From the NCBI GenBank assembly GCA_900548145.1, contig URJB01000054.1, forward strand, positions 1-12,525: 12,525 bases of DNA, in the 5' to 3' direction. The notes below the pieces were generated by a model that saw only the letters and a list, made by a program, of their open reading frames with translations, did no database searches and had not been told where the DNA came from. Below, piece after piece: positions 1 through 7,334 of the stretch. Both the position numbers and the translations under genes were made by a program. This stretch comes from an uncultured Eubacteriales bacterium (GTDB lineage Bacteria > Bacillota > Clostridia > Christensenellales > Aristaeellaceae). Position 1 is the stretch's first letter; the number at the start of each line of letters is the position of its first letter.

Positions 1-3
1 CCC

Positions 4-61
4 CTGCGCGCCTTAGGCGCGCAGTCCGAAAGGGGGCTCAGCCCCTCAGGGGCACTGCCCC
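4..61. repeat. Cluster of short GC-rich palindromes at the 3' end of the LysR gene
   Basis: Two structures are visible. Positions 4-12 and 16-24 are perfect 9-bp inverted arms around a TTA loop. Positions 33-61 hold four alternating 5-bp arms (GGGGC at 33-37, GCCCC at 41-45, GGGGC at 49-53, GCCCC at 57-61) separated by 3-nt spacers, so neighbouring arms can pair in three alternative ways. The second group encodes the last residues and stop codon of the LysR gene. The 4-24 hairpin could be its transcription terminator, but any U-tract would lie beyond the window edge. A REP-like dispersed palindrome is the other possibility. Confidence 0.55.
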
Positions 62-952
62 TGCCTGACGGGTCTCGTTGTAGTATCTGACGATGTCCCG
101 GAGGAGCTGGAAGTGCTCGAAGTCCTGAGTGTAGACGATGTTGATCTCCCGCATCATGCTCAGGTTTTCGATGGGCAGCACCACGATCTTCTTCTTTTTC
201 AGCTCGTCCATGCAGGCGCTCTTGGCCAGTACGGAAACGCCGAAGTCCCGGCGGATCAGATCCTTGATGGTGGCGATGTTGTCGATCTCCAGAACCACGT
301 TGAAATCGTCGATGCTCAGGTTCTGGCTTTCCAGACTGGCCACGAAGAGGTTGCGGGTGCCGGAGTCCGGCAGACGGAGGATCATCTTCTCCTTCTGCAA
401 TTCGCCGATGGTCACCAAGCCCCGGTGGGCCAGCCGGTGCCCCGGAGAGACCGCCAGCACCAGACAGTCCGTGTCCAAAATCAGGTATTTCAGACTGGGG
501 TCGTTGATCTTGCCCTCTACGATGGCGAAATCCAGCTCGTAATTCTTGAGCATGTCGTGCAGATTGCTTTGAGAATCCGTGATGATCTTGATGGTCACGC
601 CGCTGCGGCTGTTCACGTACCGGGCCAGCGCTTCGGCAATGGCGTTGCTCTCCGCCGTGTGGGTGATGCCCACGGTCAGGGAGGTCAGCTGGCGCTTTTC
701 ACTGGTCAGGTCCTTGCGCAGATTGTTGTAGAGGGACAGCATCCGCCGGGCGTACTTGATGACCATCTCGCCCTCGTGGGTCACGTGCAGCTCGTTGTTC
801 GTCCGCTCAAAAATGCGCACGTTCAGTTCGCTCTCCAGCGAGCGGATGTGCTGGCTCACGGCGGGCTGGGTCAGGGATAGCTGTTCCGCCGCCCGGGTAA
901 AGCTCCCTGTTTCCACGACCTTCATCAGGGAATGAAGCTTCGGATCGACCAT
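38..952 (-). CDS. LysR family transcriptional regulator
   Basis: This 304-residue protein has the usual length and layout of the LysR family. Residues 1-60 form an N-terminal winged helix-turn-helix, including the typical stretch FTRAAEQLSLTQPAVSQHI (residues 18-36), which should bind DNA as a dimer or tetramer. Residues of about 90-295 form the effector-binding domain of periplasmic-binding-protein fold. The ATG at 950-952 is chosen because it leaves the family-typical number of residues before the recognition helix; a purine-rich stretch (GGGAAAGGG) lies just upstream but is not a strong ribosome binding site. The gene follows the MATE transporter by 57 bp on the same strand and has its own -10 box in that gap. 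Its effector is not readable from sequence; control of the neighbouring MATE gene is an inference. The C-terminal tail (AGAVPLRG) is encoded by a palindrome cluster and looks like an appended, non-conserved end. Confidence 0.93.
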   Translation of the reverse strand: MVDPKLHSLMKVVETGSFTRAAEQLSLTQPAVSQHIRSLESELNVRIFERTNNELHVTHEGEMVIKYARRMLSLYNNLRKDLTSEKRQLTSLTVGITHTAESNAIAEALARYVNSRSGVTIKIITDSQSNLHDMLKNYELDFAIVEGKINDPSLKYLILDTDCLVLAVSPGHRLAHRGLVTIGELQKEKMILRLPDSGTRNLFVASLESQNLSIDDFNVVLEIDNIATIKDLIRRDFGVSVLAKSACMDELKKKKIVVLPIENLSMMREINIVYTQDFEHFQLLRDIVRYYNETRQAGAVPLRG

Positions 953-994
953 CCCTTTCCCCGCCCTTTCAAAAAAAATTTTTTATGAATGATG

Positions 995-1000
995 ATTATA
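995..1000 (-). promoter_or_regulatory. Candidate -10 box of the LysR gene
   Basis: A perfect TATAAT lies on the minus strand in the 57-bp gap between the MATE stop codon and the LysR start, predicting a 5' untranslated region of about 35 nt. No convincing -35 hexamer is found 16-18 bp upstream, which falls inside the end of the MATE gene. No hairpin terminator for MATE is visible here (only an A8T6 tract at 971-984), so read-through from MATE into LysR is likely as well. Confidence 0.45.
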
Positions 1001-1009
1001 CCATAAACT

Positions 1010-2443
1010 TTAGGAATGCGCCAGCTTCATCCAGCGCCGACGCACAGGCTCCGCCGTGGCGGGCTTGTCGTCCAGCAGACCCTCCTGCCCCCGCAGAAAG
1101 GCGACGAACATCGCGATGGAGATGCAGCAGCAGATCACGTCGGTGATGGGGGTGGCCCAGACGACGCCGAAGATGGGCAGAAGCCGGTTGAGCAGGAACA
1201 TCAGCGGAATGTCCAGCAGGCCCTTGCGGAGGATGGCCAGCAGGAAGGAGCGCATTCCCTTGCCCACCGCCTGAAAGAAGGAGATCAGCGCATAGGCGCA
1301 GGCGGAGAAGGGCCCGCCCAGGCAGAGGATCCGCAGGAAGGCCGCGCCGTAGGTCACGGACTCGCTGCCGCCGGGGATGAACAGGCCGATCAGCTGGCGG
1401 CTGAACACCAGCGAGACGGTCATGCACAGGGCCGCCATGGCGATAGAGAGCGCCATGGATAGGGTAATGGAGGCCTTCATGCGCTTGTGATCGCCGGAGG
1501 CGTAGTTGTAGCCGATCAGGGGCAGCACGCCCTGCGACATACCGCGGACGATGCTGTGGGCCAGCATATTGACCTTCTTCGCCACGCCCAGACCGGCCTG
1601 CAGGGCCGTGCCGGAGACCGCCATCAGCGCGTCCAGCACCGCATAGGAAATATTCTCGCACAGAGTCATCAGGCAGGCGGGCAGACCGGTGGTCAGCACG
1701 TCGGCGGGGATCCTGCCGCGGATGGACTTGCCCAGACGGCGGGGGCTCAGCCGCAGGATGGAGCGCTTGCCCTCCCTAAGCACCACCACAAGGAAATACA
1801 CCAGGGCGATCACGTTGGACAGGGCCGTGGCGATGGCGGCGCCCAGCGTCTCATAGCCCCGGGGCAGGAGGACGAACATGAACAGGGGATCCAGCGCGAT
1901 GTTCATCACGCCGCCCAACGCCACGCCGATGCTGGCCTGCAGGGAGCGGCCCTCGGAGCGAACCAGATGGGCCAGCAGCGCGTTCAGGGAGGTGGCCAGA
2001 CCGCCGATGACCACGGTGCAGGTCAGATACTCCACCGCGTAGTCATGCACCAGCGGATTGGAACCGCCCAGCAGGTCTACAAAGGGCCCGGCGAAGAGCC
2101 ACGCGCCCAGCGAATACAGCGCCGTCAGCGCTGCGCAGCCCCAGAAGGCGAAGGAGGCCGTATCCTTGGCCCGCTGCAGGTCCCGCGCGCCCAGCGCCCG
2201 GGAGATGACGCTGGCTCCGCCCACGCCGAACAGGTTGGAGATGGCCTGCAGGAACATAAATGCGGGCATACAGACCGTGGCGGCAGTGATCATGGCGTCG
2301 CTGCCGGTCAGGCCAATAAAGAACGTATCGGCCATGTTGTACAAAACCAGAATGATCTGGCCGACCACCGTGGGCACGGCCAGCTTGAAGATCGCCTCCA
2401 GCACAGGCACGTCTTCAAACAACGTCTTTTCTCTTTCCTTCAT
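1010..2443 (-). CDS. MATE family multidrug/metabolite efflux transporter
   Basis: This 477-residue polytopic membrane protein matches the MATE (multi-antimicrobial extrusion) family in length and in its two homologous six-helix halves. Visible family marks are LYNMADTFFIG near residues 34-44, with the conserved Asp39 in helix 1, the GVGGASVISRALGARD segment after helix 2 (residues 73-88), and NIALDPLFMF at residues 181-190. The family exports cationic drugs or metabolites in exchange for Na+ or H+; substrate and ion cannot be told from sequence. The ATG at 2441-2443 is preceded by GGAGGG with a 9-nt gap. The gene is unusual in its leader: a promoter near 2676-2705, a 40-codon ORF and an intrinsic terminator precede it, so expression is probably set by attenuation. 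The LysR gene lies directly downstream on the same strand and may be partly cotranscribed. Confidence 0.93.
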   Translation of the reverse strand: MKEREKTLFEDVPVLEAIFKLAVPTVVGQIILVLYNMADTFFIGLTGSDAMITAATVCMPAFMFLQAISNLFGVGGASVISRALGARDLQRAKDTASFAFWGCAALTALYSLGAWLFAGPFVDLLGGSNPLVHDYAVEYLTCTVVIGGLATSLNALLAHLVRSEGRSLQASIGVALGGVMNIALDPLFMFVLLPRGYETLGAAIATALSNVIALVYFLVVVLREGKRSILRLSPRRLGKSIRGRIPADVLTTGLPACLMTLCENISYAVLDALMAVSGTALQAGLGVAKKVNMLAHSIVRGMSQGVLPLIGYNYASGDHKRMKASITLSMALSIAMAALCMTVSLVFSRQLIGLFIPGGSESVTYGAAFLRILCLGGPFSACAYALISFFQAVGKGMRSFLLAILRKGLLDIPLMFLLNRLLPIFGVVWATPITDVICCCISIAMFVAFLRGQEGLLDDKPATAEPVRRRWMKLAHS

Positions 2444-2464
2444 AACCGGGGTCCCTCCGTTTCT

Positions 2465-2507
2465 AAAAAAATCAGCGGCGGCCGCGCAAATATGCCGCAG
2501 CCGCCGC
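2465..2507 (-). terminator. Intrinsic terminator inside the MATE leader (candidate attenuator)
   Basis: On the minus strand, GCGGCGGC (2507-2500) pairs perfectly with GCCGCCGC (2482-2475). Three more G-C pairs follow after one mismatch. The stem is followed by TGA and then seven T residues (2471-2465). It sits only about 7 nt upstream of the MATE ribosome binding site (2453-2458) and downstream of a promoter and a short ORF, so it would stop transcription before the transporter gene unless disrupted. A competing pairing is visible: minus-strand CGCTTCTGC (2514-2506), which overlaps the 5' arm by 2 nt, can pair with GCAGAGGCG (2559-2551) inside the leader ORF with one G-U pair. Confidence 0.75.
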
Positions 2508-2528
2508 AGAAGCGTCCGTGCCGTCCGT

Positions 2529-2651
2529 CTATGCGACGGAACGACGTCTTCGCCTCTGCTGCCGGGACAAGTTCATCTGCGATTTGGAAAAAGATGGTTT
2601 GCTATTCATCCCGGCACGTCCTTTCCTGTGGTTTTTGGAGAAGCCTTTCAT
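2529..2651 (-). CDS. Putative 40-residue leader peptide upstream of the MATE gene
   Basis: A 40-codon ORF starts with ATG at 2651-2649 and stops with TAG at 2531-2529. It is preceded by AAGGGG (2664-2659) with a 7-nt gap, an ideal ribosome binding site, and the predicted transcription start lies only about 18 nt upstream of the ATG. The peptide is very basic, starting MKGFSKNHRKGR and ending SRQQRRRRRSVA. Five consecutive arginine codons (AGG CGA AGA CGT CGT) stand six to ten codons from the stop. There is no membrane segment or known domain. An intrinsic terminator follows the stop by about 20 nt, just before the MATE ribosome binding site. This order of promoter, short ORF, terminator and efflux gene is the classic layout of translation-dependent attenuation, known for amino-acid operons and antibiotic-resistance genes. 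That it is translated is inferred; homologues were not searched. Confidence 0.5.
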   Translation of the reverse strand: MKGFSKNHRKGRAGMNSKPSFSKSQMNLSRQQRRRRRSVA

Positions 2652-2675
2652 GGCCGTTCCCCTTGGGATAGGCAT

Positions 2676-2705
2676 ATTATATGGGCCTTTCTCCAAAATA
2701 TCCAA
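2676..2705 (-). promoter_or_regulatory. Candidate promoter of the MATE leader transcript
   Basis: On the minus strand, a perfect TATAAT (2681-2676) lies 18 bp downstream of TTGGAT (2705-2700), which matches the -35 consensus only in its first half. The predicted start is near 2669, giving a leader of about 225 nt before the MATE start codon. Confidence 0.55.
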
Positions 2706-2719
2706 TAATCATTCCGTAT

Positions 2720-2729
2720 TTATCGATAA
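2720..2729. promoter_or_regulatory. Perfect dyad TTATCGATAA upstream of the MATE promoter
   Basis: A 10-bp perfect palindrome lies about 15 bp upstream of the candidate -35 box, centred near -56 relative to the predicted start. LysR-type proteins commonly bind A/T-rich interrupted dyads in that position, so the LysR encoded downstream is a candidate ligand. A short palindrome can arise by chance, and no second half-site was recognised. Confidence 0.25.
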
Positions 2730-2752
2730 GAAATGCTTATGAAGAGGAATGG

Positions 2753-2791
2753 ACAAAAGAACAAAAGCGTCTCCGCGCACTGCGGAAACGC
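2753..2791 (-). terminator. Intrinsic terminator of the kinase/regulator operon
   Basis: On the minus strand, a 10-bp stem (arms 2791-2782 and 2776-2767, one G-U pair) with a 5-nt loop is followed by TTTTGTTCTTTT (2766-2755). It lies about 200 nt past the kinase stop codon and just upstream of the MATE promoter, so it insulates the two transcription units. Confidence 0.75.
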
Positions 2792-2989
2792 CGGGTTCAT
2801 GGGCTTTGAAGTCCCTTCTGTGAAAGTTTTATCAATCTTTTGCCAAAATGGACGCAAACAAACCTTAATGACCCCAAAAGTTTTCTTATCCGAGGCCCCA
2901 AAGGCATTCTGCGATTCAGGCGCGTCCCTTTCCGAAAAAAGCCGTTTTCCGCCCAATGAAAGCAGAAAATGGCATGAGCTTATTTCCGT
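2792..2989. other. Gene-free stretch between the kinase gene and its terminator
   Basis: No credible gene is seen in these 198 bases. They are more A/T-rich than the flanking genes. A weaker terminator-like hairpin lies at 2945-2969 on the minus strand: 8 bp, TTTTCTGC pairing with GCGGAAAA, followed after 4 nt by a T6 run at 2940-2935. It could act as a first, leaky stop for the kinase transcript. Confidence 0.4.
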
Positions 2990-4774
2990 TCATTCATCCT
3001 GCCCACAGTGCAGGTTCCATTCTTCTTCCTCGCAGGCCAGCGGCAGCAGCACCGTGACGGCAGTGCCCTCGCCCAGCCGGGACTCGATACGCAGCTCTGC
3101 CGCGCTGCCGTAGATCAGCCGCAGCCGATCACGGACGTTTCGCATCCCGATGCCCGTAGACTTGCGGCCCTGCTGTTCGCTTTCCTCCGCCGAACCATTC
3201 AGAATACGCTCCACCCGCTCCGAAGACATTCCCTCGCCGTTGTCCTTCACGCAGATTACCAGCCGGTCGCCCTCGTCCCGAGCAGAGATATCCACCACAG
3301 CGTGATCGGTGCGCACGCCGTGAACCAGAGCGTTTTCCAGCACGGGCTGCAATATCATGGTGGGGATCAGGGCAAAGGCCGCGCCGGTGGTGCAGTGAAA
3401 GGGCGTTTCCAAATTTTCGCCGTAGATATGCCGGTAAATATAGGCATACTGCTTCAGACTGTCGAACTCCCGCTTGACGGGAATAAAGCGTTTCTGCATA
3501 TTGCCGGTGTTCTGTCGGAAAAAAGACGAAATATGCTGCACAACTTCGCAGATCTCCGCGTTGCCGTCGATCTTGGCCAGAGCGTTGACCATTTCCATGG
3601 CGTTGTAGATGAAATGAGGATTGATCTGGGATTGCAACGAGCGATACTTGTATTCCAACATTTCATACTCCGCCCGGTTCTTGCGGGTCTCCTCCTCCCG
3701 CACCTGCGCCAGCAGCCGCTGCTGATGCTCCAGCATTCTGTTGAAGTGGCTGGCCAGTTTGCCTGTTTCATCGCGGCTGACCACCGGTACCCGAAGCTCC
3801 AGATTTCCGGCGGCCGCCTCGTCCACCGAACTCACCAGCAGATGGATCTGCCGAGTCATGCGGTCGGTGACCATCAGTACTACCAGCGAACCCAGCACCG
3901 CGCCGACCAGGCCGGTCAGGATGCCGGTCAGCGCCGCCGTACGCCGCACCTGCCGCAGGATGGATTCCGGCAGCAGGCCCACCGCCGTCCAGTCGCCCTG
4001 CTTCTGGATGGAAACATAGTATTTCTCCCCGGCGGAAAGCTCCGCCGCGCCGGTTCGAGCCGCTTCCTCCGCGGCCCGTGCTATGCCTTCTCCCGCAGCG
4101 CCGCTGACGGTCAGGGTCTGGCCGTCGGCCGATAAAAACGCCACGGCGCAGTGCAGGTTGTCGTTGTAGGTGCCCAGACTGCCCAGTTCTTCCTGCTTCA
4201 CCCGGGCCACCAGCTTGCCCATATGACGAAAGGGCGCGGGGTTGTACACATCCCGGATCAGATAGACCTGCCCGGTCTCCGATGTGCGCCACTGGCTGCG
4301 GCCATAGGCCGTGCCCCGCAGCTCCTCCCGCTCCATCAGCGCCGCCGCCTCCTGACGGAACCCTGCGGAGGCATAGGAAGTGGTGAAGCTGTTTCCCCGA
4401 TCCAGCCGCAGATACACCGCGTCATAGCCGGACTGGGTGGTGATGGTCTGATTCAGGGCATACAAAAGAGACTGGGTAGCATGGTAATACCCGGCGGAAT
4501 CGGCGGTCATATCCCGCATGGCGTACAGCTGGGCGCTCAGGCCAGTGGAATTGACCTGATTGTTCAGCTGCCGGGCCACCGCCTCGGTCTGGTTGATGAA
4601 ATTGATGAGCACCTGCTCGGTCAAAAGCTCCAGATGGGCCTTTTGATCTTCCAGCATCTGCCGGGTCGCGTTGTACGTCAGCCCCAGCGACACCATGCCC
4701 GTAGCCAGCAGAATGACCACGCACCAGATCAGGATCAGCTTGACCCGGTAACTGAAGACGCCGATTTTTTTCAT
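2990..4774 (-). CDS. YesM-type sensor histidine kinase
   Basis: This 594-residue membrane kinase has the layout of the YesM (LytS/HPK7-like) class. It shows a first transmembrane helix at about residues 12-32, a large extracytoplasmic sensor region of about 33-275, a second helix at about 280-303, a HAMP linker at about 304-355, and a predicted coiled coil at about 345-378. The His_kinase domain carries QSQINPHFIYN with the phospho-acceptor His387. A GHKL ATPase follows, with N-box LENALVHG (Asn481), DNGEGM (511-516) and GIGMRN (541-546). It should autophosphorylate and pass phosphate to the response regulator encoded just upstream, whose stop overlaps its start by 4 bp (ATGA), so the two are translationally coupled. 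The nearby CUT1 operon suggests that the sensor domain responds to an extracellular carbohydrate or related signal; the ligand is unknown. No promoter of its own is seen. Confidence 0.93.
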   Translation of the reverse strand: MKKIGVFSYRVKLILIWCVVILLATGMVSLGLTYNATRQMLEDQKAHLELLTEQVLINFINQTEAVARQLNNQVNSTGLSAQLYAMRDMTADSAGYYHATQSLLYALNQTITTQSGYDAVYLRLDRGNSFTTSYASAGFRQEAAALMEREELRGTAYGRSQWRTSETGQVYLIRDVYNPAPFRHMGKLVARVKQEELGSLGTYNDNLHCAVAFLSADGQTLTVSGAAGEGIARAAEEAARTGAAELSAGEKYYVSIQKQGDWTAVGLLPESILRQVRRTAALTGILTGLVGAVLGSLVVLMVTDRMTRQIHLLVSSVDEAAAGNLELRVPVVSRDETGKLASHFNRMLEHQQRLLAQVREEETRKNRAEYEMLEYKYRSLQSQINPHFIYNAMEMVNALAKIDGNAEICEVVQHISSFFRQNTGNMQKRFIPVKREFDSLKQYAYIYRHIYGENLETPFHCTTGAAFALIPTMILQPVLENALVHGVRTDHAVVDISARDEGDRLVICVKDNGEGMSSERVERILNGSAEESEQQGRKSTGIGMRNVRDRLRLIYGSAAELRIESRLGEGTAVTVLLPLACEEEEWNLHCGQDE

Positions 4775-6288
4775 AGCTTGGCCTTTCGGTTGCGATATTC
4801 GGTGGGTGTCATGTGCTCGATGCGCTTAAAGGCATTGTAGAAGGAAATATAGTTGCCGTACCCCACCGCCCTGGCTACTTCCTCCACCAGGATCCGGGGG
4901 TCAGCCAGCATGGAACGGGCCACGTTCATACGCGCTTCCAGCATATGCTCGTGAAAGGTCACGCCGGTCTCCTTGCGGATCAGGGCGGAGAGATAGTTGG
5001 CGCTGACGCACAGCTTATCCGCCACGTCGTTGAGCTGAATGCCCTCGATGGCGTGCAGATTGATATATTGCAGAGCATTGCGGGTCAAAAGGGATTGTTT
5101 GGGCATATCCATCCGCCGGAGGAAAGCCTCGTTCAGCTCCTTCAGGCACAGACGCACATCCTCCTCCGTGCTGACGAACCAGATGCCGCTCATCACCGCG
5201 TCCAGCTCCTCGTCTGCGCTCAGGCCGAACCGGCGGCGCAGGCCTGTAGTGTACAGAAACATCATAGCCCGCAAATTGCTGTACTGGCGGCCGCTCTGCT
5301 CGGCCAATGCCCGGGCCGCTTCCGCGGCAAAACCGTCCGTCAGCTCCGCCCTGGCGATCAGCTCATCGATCTGCCGCTGGGTGTCGGCGATATGCTCCTG
5401 CCCCACTGGGCCGTCGCCCTGATCCTCGTAGAAAACGCAGGCGCGGTTTCCCTTGCGCAGGGCCGCCTCCCACAGGGCGCGCCTGGCCTGCAGATAGGCC
5501 TGACGGATGGCGTGGCTGCTCTGCCCCAGCCCGCTGACGCCGATACGGACAGGGTTGACCAGCTCGTCAAAGAGGTCGCAGGCCAGTTCCGTGGCTTCCT
5601 CGTGCCAGCCCTTGCCGTCGTCCCCCCGGGGGACGAAGATCACCGCCAGATCGTATAGCAGCAGCGTGACCGTCCGCATCCGGCGACGGGCCAGTACCGC
5701 CTCCACCCGGTTGAGCACAGCCTGAGAAAAATAGCGCTCCTCCGTCTGCTGCAGCGCCATAATGTAGTAGGTGTGAAATTGCAGCCCCGCCCCGGCCAGC
5801 AGCTCATGAACGCCCTGTCCCCGCTGAGAATCATTGGTCAAAAGGGTCAGCAGCTGGGCGCACATTTTCAGGTTTTCGGCCTGTTCCAGCGCCACATCGT
5901 TTTCCATCTGGCGGCGGGTCACGGCTGCAGCCCGGCGGACGGTGCGCATGACTTCTTCATTGTCGATGGGCTTGAGCAAATAGTCGAACACGCCCAGCTT
6001 GATGGCCTGACTGGCGTACTGAAACTCATCGTAACCGGTAATGATGACAAAGCGGCAGTCCGGCACATCCTCCCGCACATCGGCGATCATATCCAGCCCG
6101 CTTTTCACCGGCATCCGAATATCCGTCAGCACGATATCCGGCTTCAGCTGGCGGATCATCACGCCGCCGCTTTCCCCGTCCCCCGCAGTGCCGGCCACTT
6201 CACACTTCATCATGTCCCAGTCGATGGTCTTCACCAGCGACAGCACCGTGGTAGGGTTATCCTCAACGATTACGACTTTCAGGCTCAT
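4771..6288 (-). CDS. YesN-type response regulator with C-terminal AraC DNA-binding domain
   Basis: This 505-residue protein has an N-terminal receiver domain (residues 1-120) with acidic residues Glu9 and Asp10, phospho-acceptor Asp56 in LTDIRMP, Thr84 and Lys106 in YLLKP. A long helical middle of about 120-395 is typical of YesN proteins. The C-terminal AraC/XylS double helix-turn-helix (about 400-505) includes LNDVADKLCVSANYLSALIR and the second-helix region VARAVGYGNYISFYNAFKR. It should bind DNA when phosphorylated by the partner kinase encoded immediately downstream with a 4-bp overlap. The ATG at 6286-6288 has AAGGAG 5 nt upstream. A well-formed promoter lies at 6336-6364, after the terminator of the ABC transporter operon, so the pair is transcribed separately from the transporter. 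The likely target is the substrate-binding-protein promoter at about 9682-9710, which is inferred from position. Confidence 0.94.
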   Translation of the reverse strand: MSLKVVIVEDNPTTVLSLVKTIDWDMMKCEVAGTAGDGESGGVMIRQLKPDIVLTDIRMPVKSGLDMIADVREDVPDCRFVIITGYDEFQYASQAIKLGVFDYLLKPIDNEEVMRTVRRAAAVTRRQMENDVALEQAENLKMCAQLLTLLTNDSQRGQGVHELLAGAGLQFHTYYIMALQQTEERYFSQAVLNRVEAVLARRRMRTVTLLLYDLAVIFVPRGDDGKGWHEEATELACDLFDELVNPVRIGVSGLGQSSHAIRQAYLQARRALWEAALRKGNRACVFYEDQGDGPVGQEHIADTQRQIDELIARAELTDGFAAEAARALAEQSGRQYSNLRAMMFLYTTGLRRRFGLSADEELDAVMSGIWFVSTEEDVRLCLKELNEAFLRRMDMPKQSLLTRNALQYINLHAIEGIQLNDVADKLCVSANYLSALIRKETGVTFHEHMLEARMNVARSMLADPRILVEEVARAVGYGNYISFYNAFKRIEHMTPTEYRNRKAKL

Positions 6289-6335
6289 AGCGGCTCCTTC
6301 CTTATGGGGGATGAACGAACGATCAAGATGGACTC

Positions 6336-6364
6336 ATTATACCAAAAAGTGCCCGAAACGGCAA
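6336..6364 (-). promoter_or_regulatory. Promoter of the two-component system operon
   Basis: On the minus strand, TTGCCG (6364-6359) and a perfect TATAAT (6341-6336) are separated by exactly 17 bp. The predicted start is near 6329, about 40 nt before the response regulator ATG. It lies just downstream of the transporter operon's terminator. Confidence 0.75.
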
Positions 6365-6387
6365 TGAAAGCAGATTTTCCCCTTCAC

Positions 6388-6418
6388 AAAAAACAGGGCG
6401 GGTCTTTCGGCCCGCCCC
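6388..6418 (-). terminator. Intrinsic terminator of the sugar ABC transporter operon
   Basis: On the minus strand, GGGCGGG (6417-6411) pairs with CCCGCCC (6402-6396) around a short loop with a GAAA core. TG and then six T residues (6393-6388) follow. It lies about 23 nt after the last permease stop codon and separates the operon from the two-component system promoter. Confidence 0.88.
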
Positions 6419-6440
6419 GCAGGGTACAGGAAGTACGGCG

Positions 6441-7334
6441 TTATCCCTTCACAGCGCCGGACATAATACCGGACACGATGAAGCGCTGGGTGCTCAGGTA
6501 CAAAACCAGAATGGGCAGCATGGCCAGCATGAAGAAGGCGAAGGCCAGATTCAGTTCAGTCATGTTCTCACCGAAATAGATGATCTGGGCCAGCGGCAGC
6601 GTGCGGCTCTCATCTGTGCGCAGCAGCACCACAGCGGTGGAATAGTCATTCCAGACGAACAGGGTGTTAAGCACCATCTGAGTAACATTGATGGGGGTCA
6701 TCAGAGGGAAAATGATCTGCCAGAAGGTGCGGAATTTGCCGCAGCCGTCGATACCGGCGGCTTCTTCCAGATCCCTGGGGATGCCCTTTACGAAGCCGGT
6801 GATGGTCAGGACGCTGATGGAGACCTGAAAGCCGGTTCGGGCCAGAATGAAGCCCAGATTGGTGCTGACCAGTCCCAGATTATAGATATTCATATACAGA
6901 GGAAGCATGATGCACTGGAAGGGCACCAGAATGCCGCTGATGAACAGGGAATAGAGCACCTTATAGAACTTGGAATGGTTCCGAGCCAACACGTAGGAGG
7001 CCATGGAGGTGGTGAACAGCAGGATCAGCGTGCAGGGTACAGTGGTCAGGATGCTGTTTTTAAAACCGATCGCCACATACTTGTTTTCCCGGATCACACG
7101 GGCGTAATTTTCCAGCGTGGGGTGTTGGGGCCATGCCAGCCGGTTCAGGCTGATGTCCGAATGGGTCTTGATGGAATATAGAAAGCTGATATAGAAAGGA
7201 ATCAGTACCACGATCACAACGGCCAAAATAAACAGCACCCGCAGGGTATTGCCCCAGAAGATCTGGGTGCGGCTGCGACCCGCCTGTTTGCCGAAGTTGG
7301 AGGTATTCTGCATCCGAACACCAAACTCCGCCAT
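6441..7334 (-). CDS. CUT1 sugar ABC transporter permease, MalG/YcjP-like
   Basis: This 297-residue inner-membrane subunit has six predicted helices, starting at about residues 31-52. The cytoplasmic EAA loop (EEAAGIDGCGKFRTFWQIIFP, about residues 190-210) is where the ATPase docks. The second-position permease of CUT1 systems typically ends close to the membrane with a short tail, as here (VSGIMSGAVKG). The family imports oligosaccharides and related compounds together with a partner permease and a binding protein, both encoded upstream. The start overlaps the stop of the first permease by one base (TGATG), so translation is coupled; AGGAGG lies about 10 nt before the start. A later ATG at codon 8 is a less likely alternative start. 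No ATP-binding subunit is encoded in this operon; Gram-positive CUT1 systems often share an MsmK-type ATPase encoded elsewhere. The operon ends at a terminator just downstream. Confidence 0.94.
   Translation of the reverse strand: MAEFGVRMQNTSNFGKQAGRSRTQIFWGNTLRVLFILAVVIVVLIPFYISFLYSIKTHSDISLNRLAWPQHPTLENYARVIRENKYVAIGFKNSILTTVPCTLILLFTTSMASYVLARNHSKFYKVLYSLFISGILVPFQCIMLPLYMNIYNLGLVSTNLGFILARTGFQVSISVLTITGFVKGIPRDLEEAAGIDGCGKFRTFWQIIFPLMTPINVTQMVLNTLFVWNDYSTAVVLLRTDESRTLPLAQIIYFGENMTELNLAFAFFMLAMLPILVLYLSTQRFIVSGIMSGAVKG

Noticed and set aside
971..984. A8T6 tract downstream of MATE as a terminator
   Set aside because: It has no G-C stem; the run is self-complementary A/T only and overlaps the LysR promoter region.
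1487..2671. Plus-strand 394-codon open frame opposite the MATE gene and its leader
   Set aside because: It shadows the MATE gene, is low-complexity and His/Gln/Gly-rich, and lacks any recognised domain.
2720..2956. Minus-strand 78-codon open frame between the MATE promoter and the kinase
   Set aside because: It runs through the strong terminator at 2753-2791, and no domain was recognised in it.
3008..4135. Plus-strand 375-codon open frame opposite the histidine kinase
   Set aside because: It is a shadow of the kinase's GHKL, His_kinase and HAMP regions, with no support of its own.
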